A DNA stretch of 50,035 bases from positions 1-50,035 of the forward strand of contig CANQCG010000008.1 in the NCBI GenBank assembly GCA_947589645.1, written 5' to 3'. Made by a program: the position numbers and the translations under genes. Position 1 is the stretch's first letter; each line of letters opens with the position of its first letter. Positions 41,650-50,035 of this stretch are shown in pieces. Below the pieces are notes generated by a model that was not told the origin of the DNA, searched no databases, and worked only from the letters and a program-made list of their open reading frames with translations. This stretch comes from an uncultured Clostridia bacterium (GTDB taxonomy: Bacteria > Bacillota > Clostridia > TANB77 > CAG-508).

Positions 41650-44571
41650 CTCTTCTTCATTTTTTAGTTGTTCTAAACATCTAGTAACATTGTCAAAATA
41701 TACTCTTTTTCCATCATTTAGTCTTAATAGACAACCATTACCATAATTCGTAGCTCCACAATCTATTACTGCATATGTGTCATGTACATCTATTTCATTA
41801 TTATCAGTTGGCGTATGTCCAATTATAGTAAATATATTATCTTTTGCTATATCTTTCTCTTGCCATACTTCAGAATTTCCTTTATCCTTTATATCACCTG
41901 TTCTTGCCCATACACTATCGTAAAGCTCCTTTTCTCTGCCTGCATTTAAATAGTCTAATACTGTTTCTTTTTTTCTTTCAGTAGTATTGTCAGCCTTTGC
42001 ATGTACCAAGTATATTTTCTCACCGCCGATAGTTATTTCACTATGTACTGTGGCTTGCATTAATAGATCTTTAATACTTTCTTGCTCTTTTGGAGATAGT
42101 TTTAGAAAATCTGCTTGCGTCTTTCTTCCACCATTAGAATCTCTAAGCCAATTTTGTTTTTCAATTTCATCATTTATAAATAGTGCTTGCATCATCATCA
42201 ATTCATGATTTCCAACAAAAAGTTCTATTTTGTCTTTATTTTGTAATATATCCTTTAAAATCTTAATTCCATCAGGTCCTCTATCTATTACATCACCTAA
42301 AATATATAATTTTTCTCCATCTTTAATTTGACTTAAAATTAACCTATATAATTCATATTGTCCATGTAAATCACTACAAACATATACATTATTTTCATTG
42401 TCGTTTTCTTGCTCTGTTTCTTCCTTCTGGTTAATATATTGTATTCTTCTTAATAAACCTTTATGACTTTTTTTCTTTGACTTCGATGTTTTCTTCTTGT
42501 CTTCACTAGGTTTATCTTCATTACTTTGTTTAATAGTATTATTTTCTTTTGGTAATCTATCAGATATTCTTAATGCCATATTTTTATCAGATTTAACTAT
42601 TTCATTATCCATTTGGTCATAAATACCTTTGTTTTCTATGTCTGCTATTAATTGTAATAATTTAGGATTTGTTATTTGATTTAAAGCAACTTTTCTAAGT
42701 GTTTTTTTTCTTAAATCTGTATATGTTTTTAGGTTCGTAGGTAATCCTACTCGTTTCCTGTAAATTCCACTTTGCAAATCTTCTGATAAGGCTAATAACC
42801 TTATACTATCATTTCTAGAATTATTTTCTAAGTCTTGAATTGCTTGTGAATAGTTTTCTGCTTTTATTAACTTATTTTTTAATCTAGTAACTTGCCTTTT
42901 ATTTCTTTCTAATAACTCCTCAAAATAATTTAACTCAATATCTTCAGATTTTTTAGAATACTCTTCTTGTATTCCTTTAATTCTATCATCACTTAAAAAT
43001 TTATTATTTTCCAAAAAATCTTCTATTCTCCTATTTAGTAAATATGTATAGTATGAATATCTTCTTTCATTACCTTCTATTATATTTTCGCCATTTGATT
43101 TTGAAATTCCATTTTTATATAGGTTACTAATATAATCCAAAATTAAAATATTATACTTATTTTCTTTACCAACTTTCTCTTTTAATAAATTAATTGGCTC
43201 TATTTGTTCAAAGCTTTCCAGTAAATTAGTTAAATAATTTTGTACTTTTTCATCATGATTTATTTTTAAATAAGATATTAAAGCATCAATTACTGGAATT
43301 ATTGCACCTTTTTGAAATTTAATAGTATTTCCGAATTTATCACATTTTTGCATAATTGCCATAATATCTTCTTTTGAGTATGTTTTTTCTTCTTTATTAG
43401 GTTTAGCATTAAGTTTGTCTTTTTCTTCTTGTATCGACTTGTTTTCTGTTGCAGCATCTCGTTTCTCTGAAACTTTTTCATATTTCTTATTTATTTCTTC
43501 TAAACTCTCAACATTTTTCAATACATTTTCGTTACCTATTATTTTTTTATATTCTCTACTATCTTGGGTATAATACCAACCATATTTAATTCCATCTTTT
43601 AAACTTTTCTTCATTTCTCTTGACGTTAAAGTTATTCCTAATACCTCTAAGGTCTTTTTATATGCTTTTTCAGCTTCTTCTATTTTCCCTGATGATAATA
43701 AATTTCTTATCTTTAATTTTTGTAATTCATAGTTTTTTATGGAAATTGGTTCAACAAACTTAATTACTGAATCTCTATTTTGAGCATTTAGTTGTCTCTT
43801 TATGTTTGGTTCATAATAGTATTTTCCTTCCGTTTCTAATACTCTACTAAATAAGCGCATATTAGCATATGCCTTATCAAATTTCTGATTATCAATATAC
43901 CAATTTATAGCTGTTTTTAGATTATGTTCTATACTTTCTAAATCTCTAATATTTTCTATCTCTCCAGTAATATTATCATAATAGGTTTTTAAAAACTCTT
44001 TTATATCTTCACATTTTCTATCAATATTTTTTTCTGATAAAATTGATATATTTTCTTTTTCCTTTTGAGGTTTATTTCTTCTTCTTTCTTTTTTAGGCTT
44101 GTTCATCATTTTTTCTATTTTCTTTTTTATTAAATTAAATGGATTTTCATCAATAATATTCACGTCTGCACCTAACTTTCTTTCATGCTTAGCGATATTC
44201 TTCATTTTTAACCTACCAAATAATTTTAAACTAGAATCAATGATATTATGTTCTAATGTAAAAGGTAATTTTGTTTGATTTTTAACACATCTTATATAAT
44301 TCATTATATCAATATTGTCATTTAGTCCATCTATAATAACAGGATTTAAAACTTTTTCCAATTTTCTTCTTTTTATGAAAGAAGTGGTAAGTTCATGACA
44401 CTTTGGAGATATTTTGAAGTTCTTAAATATCTCTTTTCTACGATTTATAATATCAGATAGAATAGTTGATAGTTTTCTTCCATCTTCCATAAAATAAGTA
44501 ACAATATCATATTTTTCCTCTATTAAGATTTTTTCAACTTTATTATTAAATGTATTAGAATTTTCTTGCAT
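41644..44571 (-). CDS. Long helical protein with C-terminal PPP-family phosphatase
   Basis: A 975-residue protein. About 1-700 is helical, rich in K, E and N, with repeats of TPR/Sel1 style (EKAYKKTLEVLG, LYKNGISKSNGENIIEGNER). A basic linker (KKTSKSKKKSHKGLLRR) leads to a phosphatase domain in the last 240 residues: metal motifs SDLHGQ, LGDVIDRGPDG and VGNHELM, then LVHAKAD and IIGHTPT. This is the PPP/lambda-phosphatase type, with Ser for Gly in the first motif. It should remove phosphate from Ser/Thr, most simply reversing the island kinase. The upstream gene pair has the same layout in a split paralog (46485-49866). GAGGAGAGAAATTTTGAA precedes the ATG. Confidence 0.85.
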   Translation of the reverse strand: MQENSNTFNNKVEKILIEEKYDIVTYFMEDGRKLSTILSDIINRRKEIFKNFKISPKCHELTTSFIKRRKLEKVLNPVIIDGLNDNIDIMNYIRCVKNQTKLPFTLEHNIIDSSLKLFGRLKMKNIAKHERKLGADVNIIDENPFNLIKKKIEKMMNKPKKERRRNKPQKEKENISILSEKNIDRKCEDIKEFLKTYYDNITGEIENIRDLESIEHNLKTAINWYIDNQKFDKAYANMRLFSRVLETEGKYYYEPNIKRQLNAQNRDSVIKFVEPISIKNYELQKLKIRNLLSSGKIEEAEKAYKKTLEVLGITLTSREMKKSLKDGIKYGWYYTQDSREYKKIIGNENVLKNVESLEEINKKYEKVSEKRDAATENKSIQEEKDKLNAKPNKEEKTYSKEDIMAIMQKCDKFGNTIKFQKGAIIPVIDALISYLKINHDEKVQNYLTNLLESFEQIEPINLLKEKVGKENKYNILILDYISNLYKNGISKSNGENIIEGNERRYSYYTYLLNRRIEDFLENNKFLSDDRIKGIQEEYSKKSEDIELNYFEELLERNKRQVTRLKNKLIKAENYSQAIQDLENNSRNDSIRLLALSEDLQSGIYRKRVGLPTNLKTYTDLRKKTLRKVALNQITNPKLLQLIADIENKGIYDQMDNEIVKSDKNMALRISDRLPKENNTIKQSNEDKPSEDKKKTSKSKKKSHKGLLRRIQYINQKEETEQENDNENNVYVCSDLHGQYELYRLILSQIKDGEKLYILGDVIDRGPDGIKILKDILQNKDKIELFVGNHELMMMQALFINDEIEKQNWLRDSNGGRKTQADFLKLSPKEQESIKDLLMQATVHSEITIGGEKIYLVHAKADNTTERKKETVLDYLNAGREKELYDSVWARTGDIKDKGNSEVWQEKDIAKDNIFTIIGHTPTDNNEIDVHDTYAVIDCGATNYGNGCLLRLNDGKRVYFDNVTRCLEQLKNEEER

Positions 44572-44617
44572 TTCAAAATTTCTCTCCTCATTTACTTTTA
44601 AACATAATATTAAGAAA

Positions 44618-44641
44618 GGATGAAGAGATTACTCTCCATCC
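44618..44641 (-). terminator. Terminator of vWA gene 1
   Basis: GGATGGAGAG-TAAT-CTCTTCATCC on the minus strand followed by TTTCTTAAT, 45 bp past the stop. Confidence 0.75.
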
Positions 44642-44685
44642 TCCCCTTAAATCAAGTAGAATTATCGTACGGCCTAACCATAAGG

Positions 44686-45378
44686 TTACGCCATAGATCG
44701 CTGTGATACGAACTTCATCAGTCTTCTCAGCTGATGTTCGTCCTTAATCGGAATAGGCTCGACGCCTAAGTCATTACCCAGTTTCGACGAATCGATACCA
44801 TCAAAGGCAGCGACGAGATATACGATATCTCTTTTCTTGAGTTCCTTGAGTGCATTCTTAACGTCGTTAAGATTGTACTGTTTAGAACCATTTTCGCCAC
44901 CATCAGTGAAGATGAGCATAACACCCTTAATCTTGCACTCGCTGACGAGATTGTCGTACTGGCTGGTCATGTTGCTGCAACTTTCGACGATTGCATCGTA
45001 CATACGAGTTTCGCCTTCAGTTGCTTTGTAGGTAGTGTCAATGCACTCACCGTACTTGAACGGTCTCATGTCGAGAGTAGAGCCAAAGAAAGTCATAGCA
45101 GTCTGGATGCATTTGGATTCCTTTGCACCGTTAACTGTCTTTTTGACTTCATTCAGTCCGTCGACAACGCCTTTTTCAAGTCCGTTGTGGTACATAGAAC
45201 CAGACTTGTCTACCACAAGGTAGAGCAATGCCTGCTCCGCAGATCTGATTTCATCAGTAGTGATGTTTCCTTCCAGACCTTTGTTGACAACAACCTCTTC
45301 CTGGGGTTCCGTGGTGTCATCATCCGTATTCAGATATTTTTCCAAATCGTTGAGGTATTCCTGATCAATATTAGCCAT
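44686..45378 (-). CDS. TerY-like vWA protein 1, intact MIDAS
   Basis: A 230-residue von Willebrand A domain protein. Metal-site (MIDAS) parts are DKSGSM in LLYLVVDKSGSMYHNGLEK, a Thr in ATEGETRMYDAI and Asp in MLIFTDGGENGSKQ. An acidic N-terminal 45 residues precede the domain. It resembles TerY, which occurs with kinases and phosphatases in stress and defence operons, where it acts as a metal-dependent docking factor. Third codon positions are clearly richer in G and C than all neighbours (by eye near half GC against roughly a quarter to a third), pointing to recent transfer. AAGGAAGGCACTGAT precedes the ATG. Confidence 0.88.
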   Translation of the reverse strand: MANIDQEYLNDLEKYLNTDDDTTEPQEEVVVNKGLEGNITTDEIRSAEQALLYLVVDKSGSMYHNGLEKGVVDGLNEVKKTVNGAKESKCIQTAMTFFGSTLDMRPFKYGECIDTTYKATEGETRMYDAIVESCSNMTSQYDNLVSECKIKGVMLIFTDGGENGSKQYNLNDVKNALKELKKRDIVYLVAAFDGIDSSKLGNDLGVEPIPIKDEHQLRRLMKFVSQRSMA

Positions 45379-45470
45379 ATCAGTGCCTTCCTTTCATAAA
45401 GTTATAGTTTTTGTTTGGTTCTGATCATTTTTACTTGATTAAGGAACAACGATATTTAGTTGTCAGTTAT

Positions 45471-45499
45471 ATTATACTACTTATGTAAACATCTGTCAA
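45471..45499 (-). promoter_or_regulatory. Promoter of vWA gene 1
   Basis: TTGACA (45494-45499) and TATAAT (45471-45476) with 17-bp spacing, a perfect consensus. The leader shares CTTTATGAAAGGA with vWA gene 2. Confidence 0.88.
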
Positions 45500-45568
45500 G
45501 TGATTTTTCTAAATATTCCCATTTTTCAGGCATTTTTATGCTTTTTTGTTATTTTTGTAAAATTTAAA

Positions 45569-45601
45569 AAAGGAACTAGAAAAATCTTTCTAATCCCTCT
45601 C
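45569..45601 (-). terminator. Terminator of vWA gene 2
   Basis: GGGATTAGAAA-GATT-TTTCTAGTTCC on the minus strand followed by TTTTTT. Confidence 0.85.
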
Positions 45602-45626
45602 CCTTTTCAAATAGAAGATTATTATT

Positions 45627-46322
45627 TTATTCTGATCTTTCAGATACAAACTTAAAAACTCCACATGATATTTGAGATAATCGCTCAAACACAAGTGGTT
45701 CTGCGCCAAAAACACTCTCTAAATGATTAGAATTAATACCTTCACAGCCAGCTAGAATATACAGCATATTCTTTTTCCTTAATTCACGAAGTGCATCACG
45801 CATTTCCTGAAGAGTACGTTTCGAGCCATTATCTTCTCCATCTGTGAAAATAAACATATATCCTTTTACAGAAACTCCTTTATCAACGAAATAATTGTAT
45901 TGTCCAATCATATGCATACAACTCTCATAAATTGCATCATAAATTCGACTTTTTACTTGGTTAGGAACGCAATTTACTTCAATATTCTTTGTTGGTCTAA
46001 ATGGTTGAAGTTCTAAGTCTGAACCAAAATAGGTTATTGCTACCTGTGCATTTAGATTACGAGCTTGTTTTGAGGGCATATTAAGAACATCATTTATCAT
46101 TCCAATAGTTTTTTCAATACATTTCTCTAATCCATTGTTACCATTTAAAGGGTATGATTTATCAACAACTATTGAAATTAAGGTTTGTATTGAACTGTTT
46201 AATTCCTCGAATTTCAAGTCCTCATCTAAAGTATAGAATTTTTCTTCTTCCTCATCAAGTTCGCCACTCATGAACTTTTCTTCCAATTCTTGTAGATATT
46301 TTTGCATAGCACTATCAATCAT
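45627..46322 (-). CDS. TerY-like vWA protein 2, broken MIDAS
   Basis: A 231-residue paralog of vWA protein 1; blocks such as IVVDKS, YFGSDLELQPF, SRIYDAIYESC, FTDGEDNGSKR and KFVSERSE align along the whole length. The MIDAS loop DxSxS reads DKSYP and is followed by an insertion, so the second serine is lost and metal binding is probably weakened. The Asp of FTDGEDNGS is kept. Composition is AT-rich like the region, unlike its paralog, so the two copies have different histories. GGAGACATCAATT precedes the ATG. It may be a decoy or a partner in a heterodimer with protein 1. Confidence 0.85.
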   Translation of the reverse strand: MIDSAMQKYLQELEEKFMSGELDEEEEKFYTLDEDLKFEELNSSIQTLISIVVDKSYPLNGNNGLEKCIEKTIGMINDVLNMPSKQARNLNAQVAITYFGSDLELQPFRPTKNIEVNCVPNQVKSRIYDAIYESCMHMIGQYNYFVDKGVSVKGYMFIFTDGEDNGSKRTLQEMRDALRELRKKNMLYILAGCEGINSNHLESVFGAEPLVFERLSQISCGVFKFVSERSE

Positions 46323-46400
46323 AATTGATGTCTCCTTTCATAAAGCTATAGTGTTTTTCTTCTATTTGAATTAGGATAACAAAATTAAATTGCTACTAGC

Positions 46401-46429
46401 ATTATATCATTTATGTATATCTGTGTCAA
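46401..46429 (-). promoter_or_regulatory. Promoter of vWA gene 2
   Basis: TTGACA (46424-46429) and TATAAT (46401-46406) with 17-bp spacing. Confidence 0.88.
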
Positions 46430-46441
46430 CTTGGTTTATCA

Positions 46442-46482
46442 TTTCAAAAGACTAGAAACAGAGTTCTAGTCTTTTGAAATTT
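46442..46482 (-). terminator. Hairpin after the second PPP gene
   Basis: TTTCAAAAGACTAGAA pairs perfectly with TTCTAGTCTTTTGAAA around a short loop. No strong T run follows. Confidence 0.6.
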
Positions 46483-46484
46483 AT

Positions 46485-47153
46485 TTATCTTTCTTTTTGC
46501 TTATTATTTGCCTTTTTTCTTTCTCTATTAACATTAAAATATTTTACTATTCCTTTTGATAGATTCACTAAAGAAACAGTTCTCATTGGATACATCTCTG
46601 ATTTTGCAGCTCCACAGTCAATATCTAAATATCCATCCTTACAATAAATTCTGTCATTTTTTGTTGGAGAATGTCCAATTATTGTAAAAGAACCAGGTTT
46701 AGCACTTTCCTTATGAGGACTCACACCATCCTCATCTCTTAACCAAACTGCATCGAATAATAGTTTTTCTTTACCTTCTGCTAACATTTCTCGAACAGTT
46801 TTATTACTATTATCATCTCTATCTTGAACAGCTTTAGCATGTACTAAATGAATTTTTTGTGAATTTACATTTATGTTTTTATATACATATGAATTCAATA
46901 AAAATTCTTTTATTTCACTTTGTTCTACCTTAGATAATTTTTCAAAAGCTTCCTTTGTTACACTTCCCATATTGTCTATTGAAGTCCAAATTTTACTTTC
47001 TTTCTTATCATTTTGAAATAATGATTTTATCATCATTAATTCATGATTTCCTATTAAAAAGTCAACTTGTCCATTCTCTTTTCGTTTCATAATATCTTGT
47101 AAAATTTTTATTCCATCGGGGCCCCTGTCTATTACATCTCCTAAAATATACAA
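46485..47153 (-). CDS. PPP phosphatase, C-terminal part of a split gene
   Basis: 222 residues with LGDVIDRGPDG, IGNHELMM, IHLVHAKAV and IIGHSPTK, closely matching the phosphatase of the 975-residue paralog. The first metal motif, SDLHGQ, is at the end of the upstream open frame. The frame opens at TTG 47151-47153, one base past the upstream stop (TAAGTTG), with GGAG just before it, so re-initiation could make it as a separate chain. Alone it lacks part of the metal site. A single extra base (C at 47166) would explain the split: without it the frames join as LKNGDKLYILGDV. Confidence 0.75.
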   Translation of the reverse strand: MYILGDVIDRGPDGIKILQDIMKRKENGQVDFLIGNHELMMIKSLFQNDKKESKIWTSIDNMGSVTKEAFEKLSKVEQSEIKEFLLNSYVYKNINVNSQKIHLVHAKAVQDRDDNSNKTVREMLAEGKEKLLFDAVWLRDEDGVSPHKESAKPGSFTIIGHSPTKNDRIYCKDGYLDIDCGAAKSEMYPMRTVSLVNLSKGIVKYFNVNRERKKANNKQKER

Positions 47154-47154
47154 C

Positions 47155-49866
47155 TTATCTCCGTTGTTTTAGTTGGCTTATAATAGCTTGGTATGCAGGA
47201 AACTGTCCATGCAAATCACTACATACATAAGTAGATGGTTCATTGTTTTCTCTCTTTAAAGGATCGTTATTGCCCTTTAAACCTTTTTTATCGATTAATT
47301 TTTTTAATGCTACATATTTTTTTTTGTCATAAAAAGGACTTGTTTTGTCATTATATGTATTGATTAAATTATTACATATATCCAAATTGCTGTCTATTCC
47401 ATTCTCATTGATTATTTGTTCGTATATTTTTATTGCTTTTCTTTTATCAGCTGGTATAACTTCTTCATTTGAAGGATTTTGGAGACCAGTATAATATATA
47501 TTACCTAATAATTTTAAACATTTTGTTTCTAGTTTTTCATTCTTATTTATTCTACTTTCAATATCATTTATTTTATCATGAAATATGCTTTCTTCTAAGT
47601 AATCTATCTTTCTTAAAATTAATTCTTTAGAGATAGCCAAATTTAAATATTCTGTTTTTTCTCCATTTTCTTCAGTTTGTTCTAGCTCTTTAATAAAGTC
47701 ACATTCAGCTTTTAATCTTTCTATTCCTGACAATTCATCTATTTTATATTTCTCTTTCAGGAATTCAAAATACCTATAACAAGTTTCTTCCTTATCATTC
47801 TCAAATTTATCTATAATTTCCTTTTTATCACTTTCTTTTCCCTTTGAGTTAATATCTTTTGCAACATTATATGCTAAATATAAATAGTATGCAGCTACAT
47901 TTGGATTTGCAGAGATTATTTCTCTACTTCCATCACTTGATTTCACACCATCTTTATAACTATCATACATATATTTTAAAGTTTGAACATTAGTATCGCT
48001 AGGATTATAAATAAATAATTTGTCTGTATTCTTATGTCTATCAGTTTGTAATTTTTTTATTTCTTTATCTAATCTTTCTTGAATTTCGGGATCATTATTA
48101 TCTTGTAAGTAACAAATTAATTTATTAATAATTAAAATATTAATTCCTTTTGTATGTAAATATTCAGCACTGTGTGCTTCTGCTTTTTTTAATGATTCCA
48201 TCAATTCTTCTTTAGACATCTTAGCTTTAGGTATAACCACTTTAGGCTCAGCTATTGGTTGAACGTCATTTTTTTTCTTTGTCTTATTTTTAGAACTATT
48301 TGCATGTGTTTGAACAGTTGACTCTGTATCTACTTTTGGTGGTTCTACTTTTTCTTTTTTACCTTTTGTTTCTTTTTTTGGTGTGCTTGCAGTCTTCTTC
48401 TTTCTAGTATTTTTCTGTTGTTGAGCAATATTTTCAACGACTTCTTCACCTTTTTTCTTTAATTGTTCAATTTTCTTTTCACCTTTTTGTTTTATAGCTC
48501 CCATTGCTGTTCCTATTGCTTCACCTACAGCTAATGCACCTATTACTATATCTGTTGCTTTAGTTTTTTTGGCTGATGTTGGTTGTTCTGTTTTAATTTT
48601 GGTTTTCTCTGAACCTTTTTTTACTTTCTCCATTGAAGTAATAACTTCTTTCGCTTGTTTTTTCAAGTCATCAGTTTCTTGTTTGTCTTCATCCTTTTCT
48701 ACTTCAGAAGGATTATTTATTTCTTCTAAACTTTCATTTAGTTCCTGTTGAATTTCTTGTAATTTACTATCATCCTCTTTTTCAGTATTTTCATGTTCTT
48801 GTTCTATTTGAACAATTGGTAATTTTACTTTAAAAGTGTCATAAAATTTGTTTAGAGTTTTGTCAGTTATTGTATTTGGATATTTCTTTTTAATACTTTC
48901 TATTTTAGAATTTAACTCTTCTACTTCTTCTTTTGATAATTCTTTATCTCCAATTTGTTTAAAAATACTTTTTAACTCTGTTCTTGCTTTAATTTTTTGT
49001 TTAGTTAAATCATTATCTTTATCTAACTTTTTTTCAAAATTTGTATATACTGTATTTTTTCTTTCTGGGATTTTTTGCATTACAACTTTTGGTACAGTTG
49101 TAGTTGCCCCAGATGTATAAGTTTGTGAATTAGAAGTTGCAATTGTTGCTCTACTACTAGCATTATTTCTATTATTAGCATTATTATTGATATTATTAGT
49201 TCTAATAAGATTATCATATCTTCTTTCTGCTATATAATTGTTATTTATATATTCTCTTTGAACTATTGGAATTTTTCTTAAGGTAGTTGTATTAGCAATA
49301 TATTCATTTGCTTTCTCAAATTTATCTTTTTCTATAGATGGATTTAAGCTACTTGGAAGAGTTTCTCCTCTTTTTTTTGCAGAAATAATTGATTTTGCAA
49401 GTTCCATTTTTCTATCAATTTCAGCATCTATATCTTTACTTGCTCGTATACTTTCTTTGATTTTATTAATATATGCTTCAGGATTATTCATATTTTCTTC
49501 TATTTCTTTAAGCTTTTCAATTTCTTCAGGTGAATCATAACCTAATGAGGCTAATTCTTCTTCACTTTTTAAAGTTATTGTTCCATTTTCAGATTTTATA
49601 AAAGCATCACTAAATAACCCATAATCATTTTCTATTTTTTCTTGAGCCTCTTTTATAGCTTCTTCTTCATTTATTTCTTGTTCAGCTAATAAACTATCAG
49701 AAATATAATCTAATAGTTCTTCTTCTAAATCTTCTTCAATGCTTTCCATTCTGTCGTTATATTCTTCTAAAGTTTCTCCTTCTTTTTGTTGCCATTCATC
49801 ATCTTGTATAATATCTAGCTTGTTTATAATTTCATTTATTTGATTTATTTCATCTTTAATATCCAT
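47155..49866 (-). CDS. Long helical protein ending in PPP motif 1, N-terminal part of a split gene
   Basis: 903 residues as read. Residues 1-170 are acidic helix, 200-270 are Asn/Thr-rich (NNINNNANNRNNAS), 400-530 charged low complexity with one Ala/Gly segment (DIVIGALAVGEAIGTAMGAI) that may contact a membrane, and 560-870 TPR/Sel1-like (SYKDGVKSSDGSREIISANP matches the paralog's LYKNGISKSNG block). It ends TYVCSDLHGQFPAYQAIISQ and a stop. Joined to 46485-47153 it would be about 1,126 residues with the same plan as the 975-residue protein. TAAGGAGCCTATT precedes the ATG. Confidence 0.8.
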   Translation of the reverse strand: MDIKDEINQINEIINKLDIIQDDEWQQKEGETLEEYNDRMESIEEDLEEELLDYISDSLLAEQEINEEEAIKEAQEKIENDYGLFSDAFIKSENGTITLKSEEELASLGYDSPEEIEKLKEIEENMNNPEAYINKIKESIRASKDIDAEIDRKMELAKSIISAKKRGETLPSSLNPSIEKDKFEKANEYIANTTTLRKIPIVQREYINNNYIAERRYDNLIRTNNINNNANNRNNASSRATIATSNSQTYTSGATTTVPKVVMQKIPERKNTVYTNFEKKLDKDNDLTKQKIKARTELKSIFKQIGDKELSKEEVEELNSKIESIKKKYPNTITDKTLNKFYDTFKVKLPIVQIEQEHENTEKEDDSKLQEIQQELNESLEEINNPSEVEKDEDKQETDDLKKQAKEVITSMEKVKKGSEKTKIKTEQPTSAKKTKATDIVIGALAVGEAIGTAMGAIKQKGEKKIEQLKKKGEEVVENIAQQQKNTRKKKTASTPKKETKGKKEKVEPPKVDTESTVQTHANSSKNKTKKKNDVQPIAEPKVVIPKAKMSKEELMESLKKAEAHSAEYLHTKGINILIINKLICYLQDNNDPEIQERLDKEIKKLQTDRHKNTDKLFIYNPSDTNVQTLKYMYDSYKDGVKSSDGSREIISANPNVAAYYLYLAYNVAKDINSKGKESDKKEIIDKFENDKEETCYRYFEFLKEKYKIDELSGIERLKAECDFIKELEQTEENGEKTEYLNLAISKELILRKIDYLEESIFHDKINDIESRINKNEKLETKCLKLLGNIYYTGLQNPSNEEVIPADKRKAIKIYEQIINENGIDSNLDICNNLINTYNDKTSPFYDKKKYVALKKLIDKKGLKGNNDPLKRENNEPSTYVCSDLHGQFPAYQAIISQLKQRR

Positions 49867-49900
49867 AATAGGCTCCTTATTTATATAATATTCCTACATA

Positions 49901-49929
49901 ATTGTACCACATTTTCCTTTTTATGTCAA
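49901..49929 (-). promoter_or_regulatory. Promoter of the second PPP gene
   Basis: TTGACA (49924-49929) and TACAAT (49901-49906) with 17-bp spacing. Nothing further is recognisable from 49930 to the window end. Confidence 0.85.
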
Positions 49930-50035
49930 TTTTTCAGTTAGATTTGTCGTGTTTTATCTTGTAGGTTAGTCAAACATATGTCACACTTTTTTGAAAAATA
50001 TATAGTTTGAATACTCTATATTGTCATAACCATTT

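Noticed and set aside
1..50035. CRISPR array or insertion sequence
   Set aside because: No regularly spaced repeats with unique spacers and no DDE transposase were found; the only mobile unit with ends is the pdaA element.

Overview
The window looks like chromosome of an AT-rich, spore-forming member of the Clostridia (Bacillota), probably a gut-type anaerobe known mainly from metagenomes; that lineage call is inference. Most genes lie on the minus strand. Spore genes (sspH, a spoVB-like flippase, yqfC, yqfD, pdaA), a T-box glycyl-tRNA synthetase gene, a fused-type GlyRS, a four-part agr system and an infC-rpmI-rplT operon with a non-ATG infC start all fit.

Layout. 1-0.8 kb: RhuM and a broken BRO-N gene, remnants of a phage or mobile element. 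0.9-9.3 kb: rlmD, two unknown gene groups, tRNA-Leu, a large anchored surface protein, sspH, glyS with its T-box leader, and tRNA-Trp. 9.4-19.4 kb: an M23 peptidase, smpB, a spoVB-like gene, a divergent SecD/SecF-like pair, HD hydrolase, yerB-like lipoprotein, ybeY, an unknown gene where phoH would be expected, yqfD and yqfC. 19.4-23.8 kb: pdaA, the spore-cortex de-N-acetylase gene, split by a 3,467-bp element. 23.8-31 kb: an ECF sigma factor overlapping a membrane-anchored alpha-2-macroglobulin-like protein, then an FAD enzyme. 31.1-34.1 kb: agrA-agrC (+) converging on agrB-agrD (-). 34.3-37.6 kb: RluA-type synthase, methyltransferase, a 51-aa membrane peptide, and rplT-rpmI-infC with leader and promoter.

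The pdaA element carries a large serine recombinase gene, a 29-codon leader ORF, a Nudix hydrolase gene, an independently promoted small structured RNA and a DUF3800 gene. A 13-bp direct repeat marks its ends. Joining the flanks at that repeat restores an in-frame 269-aa PdaA including the metal motif HTVNH, so the layout matches skin-like elements that interrupt sporulation genes. The recombinase has a 4-bp duplication and the DUF3800 gene an extra base, so as read the element may be decaying and the split frozen.

37.6-50 kb is an accessory island of single genes, several with their own TTGACA-17-TATAAT-like promoter and 3' hairpin: a two-TM protein, a Ser/Thr-kinase-like protein with zinc ribbon, an anthrax lethal-factor-like metallopeptidase with a degenerate duplicate domain, two long helical proteins ending in PPP-family phosphatase domains (one split), and two TerY-like vWA proteins (one with a broken MIDAS motif). 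Kinase, phosphatase and vWA together recall the TerY-linked kinase/phosphatase/vWA sets, but with PPP rather than PP2C phosphatase and an added toxin-like protease. I do not recognise this combination as a described system.

Several accessory genes carry small frameshifts while the housekeeping genes do not. These may be true decay or assembly errors, so read evidence at those sites should be checked first.
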